This document shows positions 27,328 through 36,559 of a DNA stretch of 64,000 bases, in pieces. The translations under genes were made by a program, and so were the position numbers. Under the pieces are notes generated by a model. That model was not told the DNA's origin. It ran no database searches and saw only the letters and a program-made list of their open reading frames with translations. Where the stretch lies: NCBI RefSeq assembly GCF_018860915.1, contig NZ_JAHKQD010000036.1, positions 62,001 to 126,000 on the forward strand, written 5' to 3'. Every line of letters starts with the position of its first letter. Position 1 is the stretch's first letter. The DNA is from Colwellia sp. C2M11 (lineage in GTDB: Bacteria > Pseudomonadota > Gammaproteobacteria > Enterobacterales > Alteromonadaceae).

Positions 27328-29219
27328 AATTTATTATTATTTTTCCTAAAAAAAGCTTCCAAAATAAGAATTGCCCAAATTAACACGCCATTATTTTTTT
27401 TTCGTTTATGGTGATCGTTTAGTAACTGCCTAAGGTGTAGTGCATTAAAAATATTTTCTGATAGTAAATGCTCTGATAAAATACGTTTTTCTAATGTATC
27501 TAAAGGGATTTGTCTTATCCATTCATCAAGCGGGGCTGTAAACCCCATCTTCTCACGATTAAGAACAAATTTTGGAACAATACATTTGAGCGACTCAGCC
27601 AAAGCAGCTTTAACTTTTCTTCCTTTCAAGTTTACGCTAGGCGCTAAACTTAAACCATATTCTACTAGATTATGATCTAAAAACGGCACTCGAGCTTCTA
27701 ATGAACCGGCCATACTTGCCCTGTCAACCTTAGTTAATATATCGCTTGGTAAGTAGGTTTTAAAATCAATATACTGAACCTGTTTTAATACACCTAGTCC
27801 TTTCACTTCACTCGCTAATTTTTGAAAAAGTGATAACGAAGTATAACCATTTAATTTGGAGATAAAATCTAATGAGTACAAATACGTAATTGTTTTATTA
27901 TCAGCTAACGACATTGAATTATGGTGACTAGTTATCCCATCACTACTTAAGGAGTTGAACGTAGATTTTGCTCTCATGAATCTAGGTAGGCTATTGAAGC
28001 GTGGGTATATTTTACCTAGAAATGAAAATATTGGTTTGTTGATACCACCAGGGAAAAACCTTCTAATTTTTTCTTCCATATTAAGCATTTTATAATTCCG
28101 ATAACCAAAAAAAAGTTCATCGCTACCGTCTCCCGACAGAACGACTTTAACACTTTCTTTAGCGGCTTTGCTTAGTATTAGGGTTGGTATAGCTGAGTTG
28201 TCAGCAAAAGGTTCGTCAAATACATCAACAAGTAAATCAACTAGCGATAAATCGTGTACGGACACATTAGTTGTTGAATGCTGAGTTTTAAATTCTTGTG
28301 CTACTCTTTCTGCAAAACTTGATTCATCATATTGAGAAAGATCAAAACCTATTGAGCATGTATTAAGATTTGTCGTTATTTGTTCGCTCATTAATGCGAC
28401 AATAGCAGTTGAATCTAGCCCTCCGGATAAGAATGCCCCCAAGGGCACATCAGCTATCAGACGTTTTTTCACCGACTCATTAAGTAATTTTTGCAAATGT
28501 TCATTGTTACATTCTTTATTATCTTCAGAAATGAAGGTCTTAACATCCCAATAACATGTAGTTTCTACATTCTTATCTTGTTCATTAAGTAATATATAAT
28601 GGCCTGCAGGAATTTTGTGAATACTTTTATAAATCGACTTGGGTTCAATAACATAACCCAGTGTTAGAAAGTCCTCTAAAGCTGCCTCATTAATACTTGA
28701 ATCTATATCGCAATGTCGTTTTATTGCTTTTAATTCGGATGAAATAACTAGCTGATTTTTGTTTGTTATCGCCCAATGCAAAGGTTTAATGCCTAGTCGA
28801 TCTCTAACTGCGAATAAAACTCGAGTTGCTTTATCCCACAACACAAATGCAAACATTCCATTAAATTTATCAACACATTTTGTATTCCAAGCCAGCCATG
28901 CATTAACAATAACTTCAGTATCACTATTCGTATTAAATGAAAAACCAAGTGCTATTAACTCACGCTTTAGTTCTTTAAAATTATATATTTCACCATTAAA
29001 GGTAACCGCTATAGTATTAGTTGCATCAACAAGCGGTTGTTGTCCGGTTGCTAGATCAATAATAGAAAGACGACTATGCCCTAGCCCGACATATTCATTA
29101 ATATATATACCATTACCATCTGGGCCGCGATGATGTTGACTGGAATTCATGTGCTCTAAAGTATTTTTACCTTTAAAACTATCCCTGTCTAACTCATAAA
29201 TTGCTACAACACCACACAT
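27324..29219 (-). CDS. Exosortase A-associated amidotransferase (asparagine synthetase type)
   Basis: A 631-residue enzyme with N-terminal Cys2 (MCGVVA), HHRGPDGNGIY, TFNGEIYNFKEL and a C-terminal ATP pyrophosphatase P-loop LSGGLDSTAIVA. It resembles the amidotransferase 1 subfamily tied to exosortase A (TIGR03108 by memory), more closely than the copy at 17.9-19.8 kb. It uses glutamine as nitrogen donor and ATP to amidate a carboxylate, plausibly on a sugar acid of the exopolysaccharide. It overlaps the next glycosyltransferase gene by four bases and follows the GT2 gene by five, so it is embedded in the exosortase operon. Confidence 0.9.
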   Translation of the reverse strand: MCGVVAIYELDRDSFKGKNTLEHMNSSQHHRGPDGNGIYINEYVGLGHSRLSIIDLATGQQPLVDATNTIAVTFNGEIYNFKELKRELIALGFSFNTNSDTEVIVNAWLAWNTKCVDKFNGMFAFVLWDKATRVLFAVRDRLGIKPLHWAITNKNQLVISSELKAIKRHCDIDSSINEAALEDFLTLGYVIEPKSIYKSIHKIPAGHYILLNEQDKNVETTCYWDVKTFISEDNKECNNEHLQKLLNESVKKRLIADVPLGAFLSGGLDSTAIVALMSEQITTNLNTCSIGFDLSQYDESSFAERVAQEFKTQHSTTNVSVHDLSLVDLLVDVFDEPFADNSAIPTLILSKAAKESVKVVLSGDGSDELFFGYRNYKMLNMEEKIRRFFPGGINKPIFSFLGKIYPRFNSLPRFMRAKSTFNSLSSDGITSHHNSMSLADNKTITYLYSLDFISKLNGYTSLSLFQKLASEVKGLGVLKQVQYIDFKTYLPSDILTKVDRASMAGSLEARVPFLDHNLVEYGLSLAPSVNLKGRKVKAALAESLKCIVPKFVLNREKMGFTAPLDEWIRQIPLDTLEKRILSEHLLSENIFNALHLRQLLNDHHKRKKNNGVLIWAILILEAFFRKNNNKL

Positions 29220-29224
29220 AAAAA

Positions 29225-30049
29225 CTAACCAAACCTATTTAGTCGTTTATATAGTTTATTTAATCCCCAAAAATAATGGTGTTTATTCATTAAATAAAAT
29301 AACCCTTTTAAATGGGAGAAGTGAAATTTAGAAAGCTTAAAACCACGAGACAACTCTTGTGCATCATGAATAACTTTTGCGTGTGGAAGATAAGTAATTT
29401 TATATCCTTGCTCCCATACTCGTAAGCAGTAATCTACATCTTCTGGTGAATAAAATATTTTTTCATCAAATAAACCTGTCTTTTTAAACGCTTCACGCGA
29501 AAGCATCCAACAGGCTGAAATAGCATAATCAACAGTCATTGGCTCAGTAGCTAATTGAAGTGCATGTGGCTTTGCTTCAATATTTTTTAGAAATAAAAAG
29601 CGCTTTAACTTATGAATAAGTGTAGGGAAAACATCGCAAGACAACTGAAAATTACCACTATTGTATGAGAGCCTCGGTACAGCCATACCTACATCTTCAT
29701 TATTTTCCAGATATGATAGTAAACCTTGAATGGCACTATGATTAATATAGGCATCTGAATCAAGTACTAAAATAAACTTACCTTGCGCTTTCTGTAATGC
29801 TGCATTTCTAGAATAAGTTGTCCCTGTGTTTTCACTAAAAAAAATAGGTTTTATTAATTCTGGATGTGAGCTTTGATATTTATTTTCATACTCTTTAATT
29901 AATTCAACGCTTCCATCTTTGGAGCCGTTATCAACAATGAATATTTCACTTTGCTCGTCAAATTCTAACAACGAGCTTATTAAATCATCTAAACAACGCT
30001 TTATTGGAGCAGCAGAGTTGTAAGAAAGAATAACGGTAGAAACTAACAT
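29225..30049 (-). CDS. GT2 glycosyltransferase (GT-A fold)
   Basis: A 274-residue GT-A fold enzyme of the rhamnosyl/galactosyltransferase-like GT2 group. TVILSYNSAAPIKRCLDDL opens the nucleotide-binding domain, IFIVDNGSKDGS gives the first aspartate, VLDSDA is the DxD-type metal site, and FYSPEDVDYCLRVWEQGY is the catalytic ED motif. No membrane segment follows. It is the only GT2 enzyme in the locus, the others being GT4-like. It lies 14 bases after exosortase A in the same direction. Confidence 0.92.
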   Translation of the reverse strand: MLVSTVILSYNSAAPIKRCLDDLISSLLEFDEQSEIFIVDNGSKDGSVELIKEYENKYQSSHPELIKPIFFSENTGTTYSRNAALQKAQGKFILVLDSDAYINHSAIQGLLSYLENNEDVGMAVPRLSYNSGNFQLSCDVFPTLIHKLKRFLFLKNIEAKPHALQLATEPMTVDYAISACWMLSREAFKKTGLFDEKIFYSPEDVDYCLRVWEQGYKITYLPHAKVIHDAQELSRGFKLSKFHFSHLKGLFYLMNKHHYFWGLNKLYKRLNRFG

Positions 30050-30063
30050 AAATTACTGCATTC

Positions 30064-31563
30064 CTATTCTATCAAAATGGTATGTTGTTTAATTTTCATA
30101 AAACCTTCATACATAAGTTTGTCTAAATTACTATCAGCGTTAGATTGATCAGGAGATGATAATACAATAACCTCTCCACCAAAATCAGTCATCATTATTT
30201 TATTAGTGAGTTGCAATAACTTAAACTCAATTTTATTAGCTGACAGCATATTATTAACTTTATACGTAACCCTAATTTTGCGCTCTTTACCTTGTATATT
30301 AACTATAGAAAGTGATGTATATGGTATATTGTTATCACTGATATCAGTTATTTCATGAGAAGAAATACTTTTAAGTGACCAAAGATCTTCATCAAAAAAT
30401 CTGTTTTGATAACTGATTATTTCTTTATCATCTGTTTCAGCATGATACTTAGCTATAAAAATCTCTACGTTGTCTGAAGTTGATTTCGATATGTATATTT
30501 CATCTGCTCGAGGGAAACTTGGTATCCAATTATTGTCAAACTTAGGGATATCTTTAAAGTTGGTTGATGTTAGTGAAATTTCATCTATTTGCTCTGTTAA
30601 TAAACTTACATTTTTTTCATATTTATATTTTAACAAAGGCCCTATAAACAAAACTAATAAAGTAAATATAATAAAGACTAAAGATGGGAATTTTTGTTTT
30701 ACTTGTTTTTTTTGCTTAGCTTGAGACTCTTCTGATTCAATAAGTGGGTCACTCATATAATGACCAATAACAAATATCAAGCCTAGTATAAAAGCAAAAA
30801 ATACCCAGCCATAAACTAAGTGGTCAAATCCTACAGCAGCCTTCATATCAGATAAATGACCAATAAGAATAATTAAAAATGCCCTTAAACCGTTACCAAT
30901 AATAGCAACAGCACAACATATAAATACAAAAAGTATTTGCTTATAAAGTTTAGTAAAGTTTAAGTATGAATATAAAACACCAATAGTAATAGTTGAAATT
31001 AAAAATCTGATACCACTACATGCTTCAGCAACAACAAAATTACCGTTTGGTATTTGTATATACATTCCATCCCTATAAACAGGAATACCTAAAATTTTAA
31101 TCATATATACAGAGATATCAGCTGTAACAAACTGTAAATAGGGAATTAAAAAGTCACCTATAGGAATTGAAAAATATAAAAAAGCTAAAGGAAATCTTAG
31201 GAAAAAAACTACTTTCCAACCAAAAAAAGCCCACGTTAAGACTATAAATAAACTAAATAATGCAAACTGCTCTAAGACATTGATATAGGAAACAACACTA
31301 ACAAACCAGAATAGCGAGGTTAGACCCACCAAAACCAAGCCTAATAAAGATGGTTGTGCCTCAATTAATGCAAGTTCATTCTTTTTACGATGTATTAACC
31401 ATAACGTAGTAGGTAAGATTAAAAAACCATGTCCGTATGTATTGGAGTATTCCCAAATTAGTGCGAGCTTATTAAAAGAACCATTAAAAGCTAAAAGTAA
31501 TGAAAAGATTAAGCTACTAATTAATATTATATTTTTTGTATACGTGCTCTGTATGATGGTCAT
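30064..31563 (-). CDS. xrtA: Exosortase A with fused EpsI-type C-terminal domain
   Basis: A 499-residue inner-membrane protease/transpeptidase that processes PEP-CTERM proteins. Residues 1-270 carry eight or so membrane helices and the conserved catalytic triad: Cys182 in AEACSGIRF, Arg227 in GNGLRAF, and His248 in FDHLVYGW. After a short linker and another membrane segment (about 290-312), residues 320-499 form a soluble domain like EpsI, which is usual in the XrtA type. The start overlaps the stop of the deacetylase gene by four bases (ATGA). The substrate signal is seen at 311-385 of this window. Confidence 0.95.
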   Translation of the reverse strand: MTIIQSTYTKNIILISSLIFSLLLAFNGSFNKLALIWEYSNTYGHGFLILPTTLWLIHRKKNELALIEAQPSLLGLVLVGLTSLFWFVSVVSYINVLEQFALFSLFIVLTWAFFGWKVVFFLRFPLAFLYFSIPIGDFLIPYLQFVTADISVYMIKILGIPVYRDGMYIQIPNGNFVVAEACSGIRFLISTITIGVLYSYLNFTKLYKQILFVFICCAVAIIGNGLRAFLIILIGHLSDMKAAVGFDHLVYGWVFFAFILGLIFVIGHYMSDPLIESEESQAKQKKQVKQKFPSLVFIIFTLLVLFIGPLLKYKYEKNVSLLTEQIDEISLTSTNFKDIPKFDNNWIPSFPRADEIYISKSTSDNVEIFIAKYHAETDDKEIISYQNRFFDEDLWSLKSISSHEITDISDNNIPYTSLSIVNIQGKERKIRVTYKVNNMLSANKIEFKLLQLTNKIMMTDFGGEVIVLSSPDQSNADSNLDKLMYEGFMKIKQHTILIE

Positions 31564-32420
31564 ATAACTCCCTTTTTATTTACATCATCTTCATTCAAAT
31601 AAACATTCTTCATTGTTGACCATTTAAAATCCATTAATAAATGTTCTATTTTATTCTCCATTCTAGACAAATTAATATAGTGTCTAAATTTCGATTTAAG
31701 TGAAGCTTCTTTAACCCTAGGTTGTTTAGGATCAATTTCCCATGGATGAAAATAAAAATTATAAGGCTGCTGCTCTTGCTGATGGAACTTATCAATACGA
31801 TTTTTAGAGAGCCAATAAGGATATAAGCGGAAATAACCTCCACCACCTATCCCTGTATTTTCATCATTTTTTCTAAGTGTAGGAATAGGAATTTCAATTA
31901 TCCCTTCCTTACGCAGATGTTTGAATCGAGGCCACTTAGGTGTACCATATAGGTCGTGCTCTATTGGGTATGTGCTGGAGCTATATAAAATACCTAATTC
32001 ATGTAACAACTCAAATACCCATTCATTATTTTCACCTATAGAAAAGCTAGGAGCTCTATACCCTAAAACTTTTTGCCCTGACAACTGCTCCAATAAATCA
32101 ATACTTTTAACAATGTCAATTTTGAGCTCTTCTCGTGATTGCGTAGAAGCTCTTCTATGGTTATATCCATGACTGGCAATTTCATGGCCTGCATCTGCAA
32201 TATCCTGCATAAGTTTTGGGAAGGCATTAGCAACCCAGCCTAAAATAAAGAAGGTTCCTTTTACTTCATATTTCGCAAATATATCAAGTATTCTTCTCGT
32301 ATTATAATCAACCGTAGGCTTACAGTTTGACCAGTCTTGTGGCTGAATAACTTTTTCAAAAGCAGAAACATGAAAATAATCTTCTACATCAACTGTCATC
32401 GCATTTATAATGTTGCTCAT
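31560..32420 (-). CDS. XrtA-system polysaccharide deacetylase
   Basis: A 286-residue NodB-fold deacetylase of the type found beside exosortase A (TIGR03006-like by memory). TVDVEDYFHVSAFE at the N-terminus gives the metal aspartates (DVED, 11-14), SHGYNHRR holds the HxxxH ligands (His84, His88), and GYRAPSFSIG is motif 3. It should deacetylate an amino sugar of the glycan. It lacks a signal peptide, so the site of action may be cytoplasmic or with another protein's help. It is four bases overlapped with xrtA and 61 bases after the sugar transferase gene. Confidence 0.93.
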   Translation of the reverse strand: MSNIINAMTVDVEDYFHVSAFEKVIQPQDWSNCKPTVDYNTRRILDIFAKYEVKGTFFILGWVANAFPKLMQDIADAGHEIASHGYNHRRASTQSREELKIDIVKSIDLLEQLSGQKVLGYRAPSFSIGENNEWVFELLHELGILYSSSTYPIEHDLYGTPKWPRFKHLRKEGIIEIPIPTLRKNDENTGIGGGGYFRLYPYWLSKNRIDKFHQQEQQPYNFYFHPWEIDPKQPRVKEASLKSKFRHYINLSRMENKIEHLLMDFKWSTMKNVYLNEDDVNKKGVI

Positions 32421-32481
32421 GAATAAAAACCTTTATAGACTATAAACCAAGTAGCACTGATAAAAAATAAGCAAGATAGCA

Positions 32482-33885
32482 TTAGCGTCCCTTACCAAAC
32501 AACACAATCTCAACTGTTCTGATCAAAATTAACAGGTCCAGCAAAAAACTGCGATGCTTAATGTAATACAAATCATATTTAAGCTTTTCTAATGAATCCG
32601 CTTCCGTAGCACCATAAGGATACTTCAGTTGCGCCCAGCCTGTTAATCCAGGTTTAACATTATGACGTTCATTATAATAAGGAATATTTTTAATTAAACT
32701 TTGCACAAATTCTGGTCTTTCAGGTCTAGGGCCAACAAACCCCATATCACCACGAATAACGTTATAAATTTGTGGTAATTCATCAATACGATATTTACGT
32801 AAAATATTACCTATTTTGGTGATACGAGGGTCATCTTCCGAAGCCATTTGAGCACCAAATTTTTCGGCATCTAAACGCATACTTCTAAATTTAATTATAT
32901 TAAAAGGTTCACCGTCTAAACCAACACGTTCTTGGTAGTAAAAAACAGGCGCTTTCAACCCCTCATCTAATTTAATTAACACAGCAGTTAACAGCATTAT
33001 TGGCCAAGTAACAAATAATAGTATAGAAGCCATTGCCGCATTAAATATCCAATCTAATGTATTACGCAAATGATTTGCTGAAGCAAAACCGTTCGAATAA
33101 ATAACCCAACTCGGATAAATAAGATTTACTGCTATTTGTCCTGTTTCTCGTTCAATGAAGTCTAAAATTTCAGTAATTTCAATACCACGAATTTTACAAG
33201 CAAAAAGCTCATCAATAGGAATGTTATTACGGCGTTCATCACTCGCCACAACGATTTCATCAATTTGATTATTTAACGCATAATTCACTAGTGAACCCTT
33301 AAGTTCGATTCTTGTTTCTTGTTTTATACCTTCTTCAGCGTCGCCATTCATAACAACATAACCATGCACTGAAAAACTTTGTCTATCGACATCTCTGCGC
33401 ATTCGCCTTTCTATTATCGATGCCCTTTCACCTGCACCAAGTACTAAAACAATACGTTTATTAAAACCAAAAAAGTCTATTTGAACCGTTAAGTATCTAA
33501 AGAAGCTAATCAATATAAAGCTAACTAATGACGCTATCGCTAATACTTCTATTGGCAGCGCATAAGTACCATAAAGAGGATTAATGATAGTAAGAATAAA
33601 AAAGGCAACTGCAACACACATTAATACTCGGCGAATAACGCCTCGAAAGTTAACTCGTAATTTAGAGTTATATAAACCTAACGCGAGTGAAGTTAATTGA
33701 TTAAGTAGAGCAAAAACTACCGAATAAATCAGTAAGTAATTATCAGGAATAGCAGAAAAGTGACTTTCCATAACAAAGCTACTACCATATATAACAAAAG
33801 GCAATGCACTTAAAAACAGTAGAAACTCTATTAATATCAACGATTTGCTTGCAATTGATAAATCTCGAAATTTGGGGCTAGACAT
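32482..33885 (-). CDS. Initiating polyprenyl-phosphate sugar transferase, XrtA type
   Basis: A 467-residue membrane enzyme that transfers a sugar phosphate to undecaprenyl phosphate, the first step of repeat-unit synthesis. The N-terminal part has four hydrophobic segments and a CoA-binding-like central domain with VLGAGERASIIERR. The C-terminal catalytic domain (about 275-467) has KFRSMRLDAE, ILRKYRIDELPQIYNVIRG, GFVGPRPERPEF and KPGLTGWAQL. This build fits the XrtA-linked sugar transferase family (TIGR03013 by memory). It is the first gene of the long minus-strand operon. Confidence 0.93.
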   Translation of the reverse strand: MSSPKFRDLSIASKSLILIEFLLFLSALPFVIYGSSFVMESHFSAIPDNYLLIYSVVFALLNQLTSLALGLYNSKLRVNFRGVIRRVLMCVAVAFFILTIINPLYGTYALPIEVLAIASLVSFILISFFRYLTVQIDFFGFNKRIVLVLGAGERASIIERRMRRDVDRQSFSVHGYVVMNGDAEEGIKQETRIELKGSLVNYALNNQIDEIVVASDERRNNIPIDELFACKIRGIEITEILDFIERETGQIAVNLIYPSWVIYSNGFASANHLRNTLDWIFNAAMASILLFVTWPIMLLTAVLIKLDEGLKAPVFYYQERVGLDGEPFNIIKFRSMRLDAEKFGAQMASEDDPRITKIGNILRKYRIDELPQIYNVIRGDMGFVGPRPERPEFVQSLIKNIPYYNERHNVKPGLTGWAQLKYPYGATEADSLEKLKYDLYYIKHRSFLLDLLILIRTVEIVLFGKGR

Positions 33886-34185
33886 AATAGACTAGATTCC
33901 TTGATGAATTATATTTGTCGGAATGAATTCCACCCAAAAATAGGGGGCGTAAATAGATGTAATTTAGAATTTATTTTAGCTATTAGGGTAAGGTTAATTT
34001 TTGATAGATATATTAAATTTCTATGAAAGACATCACCCAATTAACACAAAAAACTCACACTACAAATCTAAAAGAAATGATTCTATCAAAAATGTAGCTA
34101 AAGTTAAGGTTTTATTTACCGTTGTTAAAATGTGGCATCTATGAAAAAAATACCATACAATCAATAATCGAATTACAAATAATTT
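33886..34185. promoter_or_regulatory. Divergent promoter region of the exopolysaccharide locus
   Basis: About 300 non-coding AT-rich bases separate the minus-strand biosynthesis operon from the plus-strand export operon, so both promoters must lie here or nearby. I could not assign a sigma-70 or sigma-54 promoter with confidence. A TGGCAT sequence near 34133 has no GC at the sigma-54 -12 position. A short symmetric element, GGAATGAATTCC, is at 33920-33931. I see no hidden gene. Confidence 0.45.
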
Positions 34186-34206
34186 TTGATGTTGAAGGTA
34201 TATACC

Positions 34207-34842
34207 ATGGATAAAAAATTTACCAAGTCACTTAAAGTAATCGTTGTTTTACTTTTAGCTCAAATCATTTCAGCCTGTTCTACTAATCAATTACCAACAG
34301 CTACACTCCACTCTTCGAATACCGACGATATTAACTCTTATAAATACCTTATTGGTGCTGGAGATGTACTGAATATATTTGTTTGGCGTAATCCTGAGGT
34401 TTCAGGATCATTCGTTGTTCGTCCTGACGGCATGATTACTACTTCACTGGTAGAAGATATAAAAGTATCGGGTAAAACGCCTACTGAGCTAGCCCGTTCA
34501 ATTGAAGAGATATTAGGAACTTATTTAAGAGACCCTATTGTGACTGTTACAGTAAATAGTTTTGTTGGCCCATTTAGCGAACAAATCCGTGTTATTGGTG
34601 AGGCAGCACAACCACAAGCGATCAATTATACTCAACACATGACATTATTAGATGTAATGATACAAGTAGGTGGCTTAACGGAATTTGCTAATGGTAATGG
34701 TGCTGTATTAGTTAGAATTGAAGATGGTAAGCAACAACAATACGACATCATGATTGACGAATTATTAAAAGATGGGGATATTAGCGCCAACGTTGATATG
34801 TTACCTGGTGATATTATCATTATTCCTGAAGCTTGGTTTTAA
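34207..34842 (+). CDS. XrtA-system exopolysaccharide export lipoprotein (Wza-like)
   Basis: A 211-residue lipoprotein with lipobox ISAC near Cys24, followed by the polysaccharide export SLBB-type region: YLIGAGDVLNIFVWRNPEVSG, VVRPDGMITTSLVEDIKVSG, and a soluble ligand-binding repeat ending GDIIIIPEAWF. It is shorter than Wza and lacks its C-terminal helix, as expected for the XrtA-linked form (TIGR03027 by memory). It should form or assist the outer-membrane channel. I choose ATG 34207, because GAAGGT lies eight bases upstream; upstream TTG/ATG codons at 34186 and 34189 would put this sequence inside the gene. First gene of the plus-strand export operon. Confidence 0.93.
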   Translation: MDKKFTKSLKVIVVLLLAQIISACSTNQLPTATLHSSNTDDINSYKYLIGAGDVLNIFVWRNPEVSGSFVVRPDGMITTSLVEDIKVSGKTPTELARSIEEILGTYLRDPIVTVTVNSFVGPFSEQIRVIGEAAQPQAINYTQHMTLLDVMIQVGGLTEFANGNGAVLVRIEDGKQQQYDIMIDELLKDGDISANVDMLPGDIIIIPEAWF

Positions 34843-34966
34843 TCAAGTAGCCTTTTAGTCTGATTAGAGAATACTAACTTATCTTCTAAGCATGATTAAA
34901 CTTAATGTAGGTTGGACTTCTGTCTGACAGCGGAAAAAATATAATTAATGAAGGTTAGTAATTAGA

Positions 34967-36556
34967 ATGCAAGAAATATTTAATGATCTACTCGATTATT
35001 TAAAAGGTATTTGGATTAAACGTCGGTATATTATTATATCGACTTGGCTTATCTGCCCGATCGGATGGGGTGTTGTTTCAATGATGCCCAATGTATATGA
35101 ATCTGAAGCACGTGTATTTGCTGATACTCAATCAATATTAGCACCATTACTGAAAGGCTTAACGGTACAAACCAATCCAGACATTCAAATCAATTTAATG
35201 ATTAAAACATTACTTAGTCGCCCTAATTTAGAGCGTATTTCACGAATGACTGATTTAGACATTCAAGCTGAAACACCGCAACAATATGAAGCTATTATAA
35301 ATCGCTTACGAGAAAATATAAAAATAGTAAAAACCCGAGGAAGAGATAATATATTTACTATTTCCTTTGAAGATAAAAGCCCGGAAATGGCTAAAAATGT
35401 TGTACAATCAGCATTAACCGTATTTATAGAAAATACTCTTGGCCAAAATCGAACAGATTCAGATTCTGCACAGAAATTCTTAAAAAGCCAGATAGCCGAT
35501 TATGAGAACAGGTTGACAAGTGCAGAGGGTCGCTTAACAGACTTCAAACAAAAATATAGCACCATGCTACCCGACCAAAATGGTGGTTATTATACTAGGC
35601 TTAATCTTGCCAAAGAAAACTTAGAAAAAATTGAACTTGAATTAAAAGAGGCTGAAACACAATTAGCATCTGCTAGAGCTCAATTAGGCACTGTACCTAA
35701 TGAGTCAAGCTCAAGCCAAAATAAAATACAAACAGCCAACTCTATTAAAACTAATTTTGATGATCGTATTACGGAATTAGAATTATCATTAGACGCTTTG
35801 CTCTTAAGATATACTGATAATCATCCTGATGTAGTCGAAGCCAAAAGACGTCTAGAGCACTTAGAGAAAGAACGCAGCAACGAAATTGAAGAATACTTAA
35901 ATGAAGCAAGTAATAATGATAGCAACTCATTAATCACGAGCCAAAACCCTGTTATTCAAGAATTACAAATTCAAGTTAATCAATTTGAAAATCAAGTAGC
36001 CTCAATGAAAGTTAGAGCTAATGATTATCGAAATAAAGTGAGTGAGCTTGAAAGTAAAATTCATGTATTACCTGAAATTGAAGCTGAATTGGTTGCACTA
36101 AACCGTGGTTATGAAATTACTAAAAATAAGTATGAACAATTATTGAATCGACAAGAAACCGCTCAGTTAGCACAACAAGCAGATGAAACAACCAATAAAA
36201 TACAATTTAAAGTGATAGATCCCCCTAGAGCTGCAGATAAACCTTCAGGGCCTAAGCGAATACTATTCTTTATATTCGTAACTTTTTTGGGTTTTGGTGC
36301 AGGGATTGGTTTATCATTATTATTCAGTCAATTATCACCGGTAGCAACGTCTACTGCTCAGCTATCAAAAGCAACCGGCGTACCTATATTTGGTGTGGTA
36401 TCCGCTAATGAAAATTTGGGCCTACAAAAATGGCATAAAAAGAAGACAATTCTTTTTATTATATCCAATCTTTGCCTACTAATTATTCTGATGATGTTTA
36501 TGAGTTATTTTTTATTTCCTGATGCCATTCAAGCCCCATTGAAAAGGATATTATAA
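34967..36556 (+). CDS. XrtA-system chain-length determinant (Wzz/PCP family)
   Basis: A 529-residue polysaccharide co-polymerase. An N-terminal helix (about 20-38) is followed by VYESEARVFADT, a long periplasmic coiled coil (about 150-400) and the proline-rich end segment VIDPPRAADKPSGPKR before the second helix. A third hydrophobic stretch lies near the C-terminus. It sets chain length and links synthesis to the kinase encoded next. It fits the TIGR03007 family by memory. A GAAGG ribosome site precedes the ATG by about 12 bases. The gene starts 124 bases after the export lipoprotein and ends three bases before the kinase gene. Confidence 0.93.
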   Translation: MQEIFNDLLDYLKGIWIKRRYIIISTWLICPIGWGVVSMMPNVYESEARVFADTQSILAPLLKGLTVQTNPDIQINLMIKTLLSRPNLERISRMTDLDIQAETPQQYEAIINRLRENIKIVKTRGRDNIFTISFEDKSPEMAKNVVQSALTVFIENTLGQNRTDSDSAQKFLKSQIADYENRLTSAEGRLTDFKQKYSTMLPDQNGGYYTRLNLAKENLEKIELELKEAETQLASARAQLGTVPNESSSSQNKIQTANSIKTNFDDRITELELSLDALLLRYTDNHPDVVEAKRRLEHLEKERSNEIEEYLNEASNNDSNSLITSQNPVIQELQIQVNQFENQVASMKVRANDYRNKVSELESKIHVLPEIEAELVALNRGYEITKNKYEQLLNRQETAQLAQQADETTNKIQFKVIDPPRAADKPSGPKRILFFIFVTFLGFGAGIGLSLLFSQLSPVATSTAQLSKATGVPIFGVVSANENLGLQKWHKKKTILFIISNLCLLIILMMFMSYFLFPDAIQAPLKRIL

Positions 36557-36559
36557 GCC

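Noticed and set aside
34133-34148. TGGCAT as a possible sigma-54 -24 element before the export lipoprotein gene
   Set aside because: No GC at the -12 position; only adenines are present at the needed distance.
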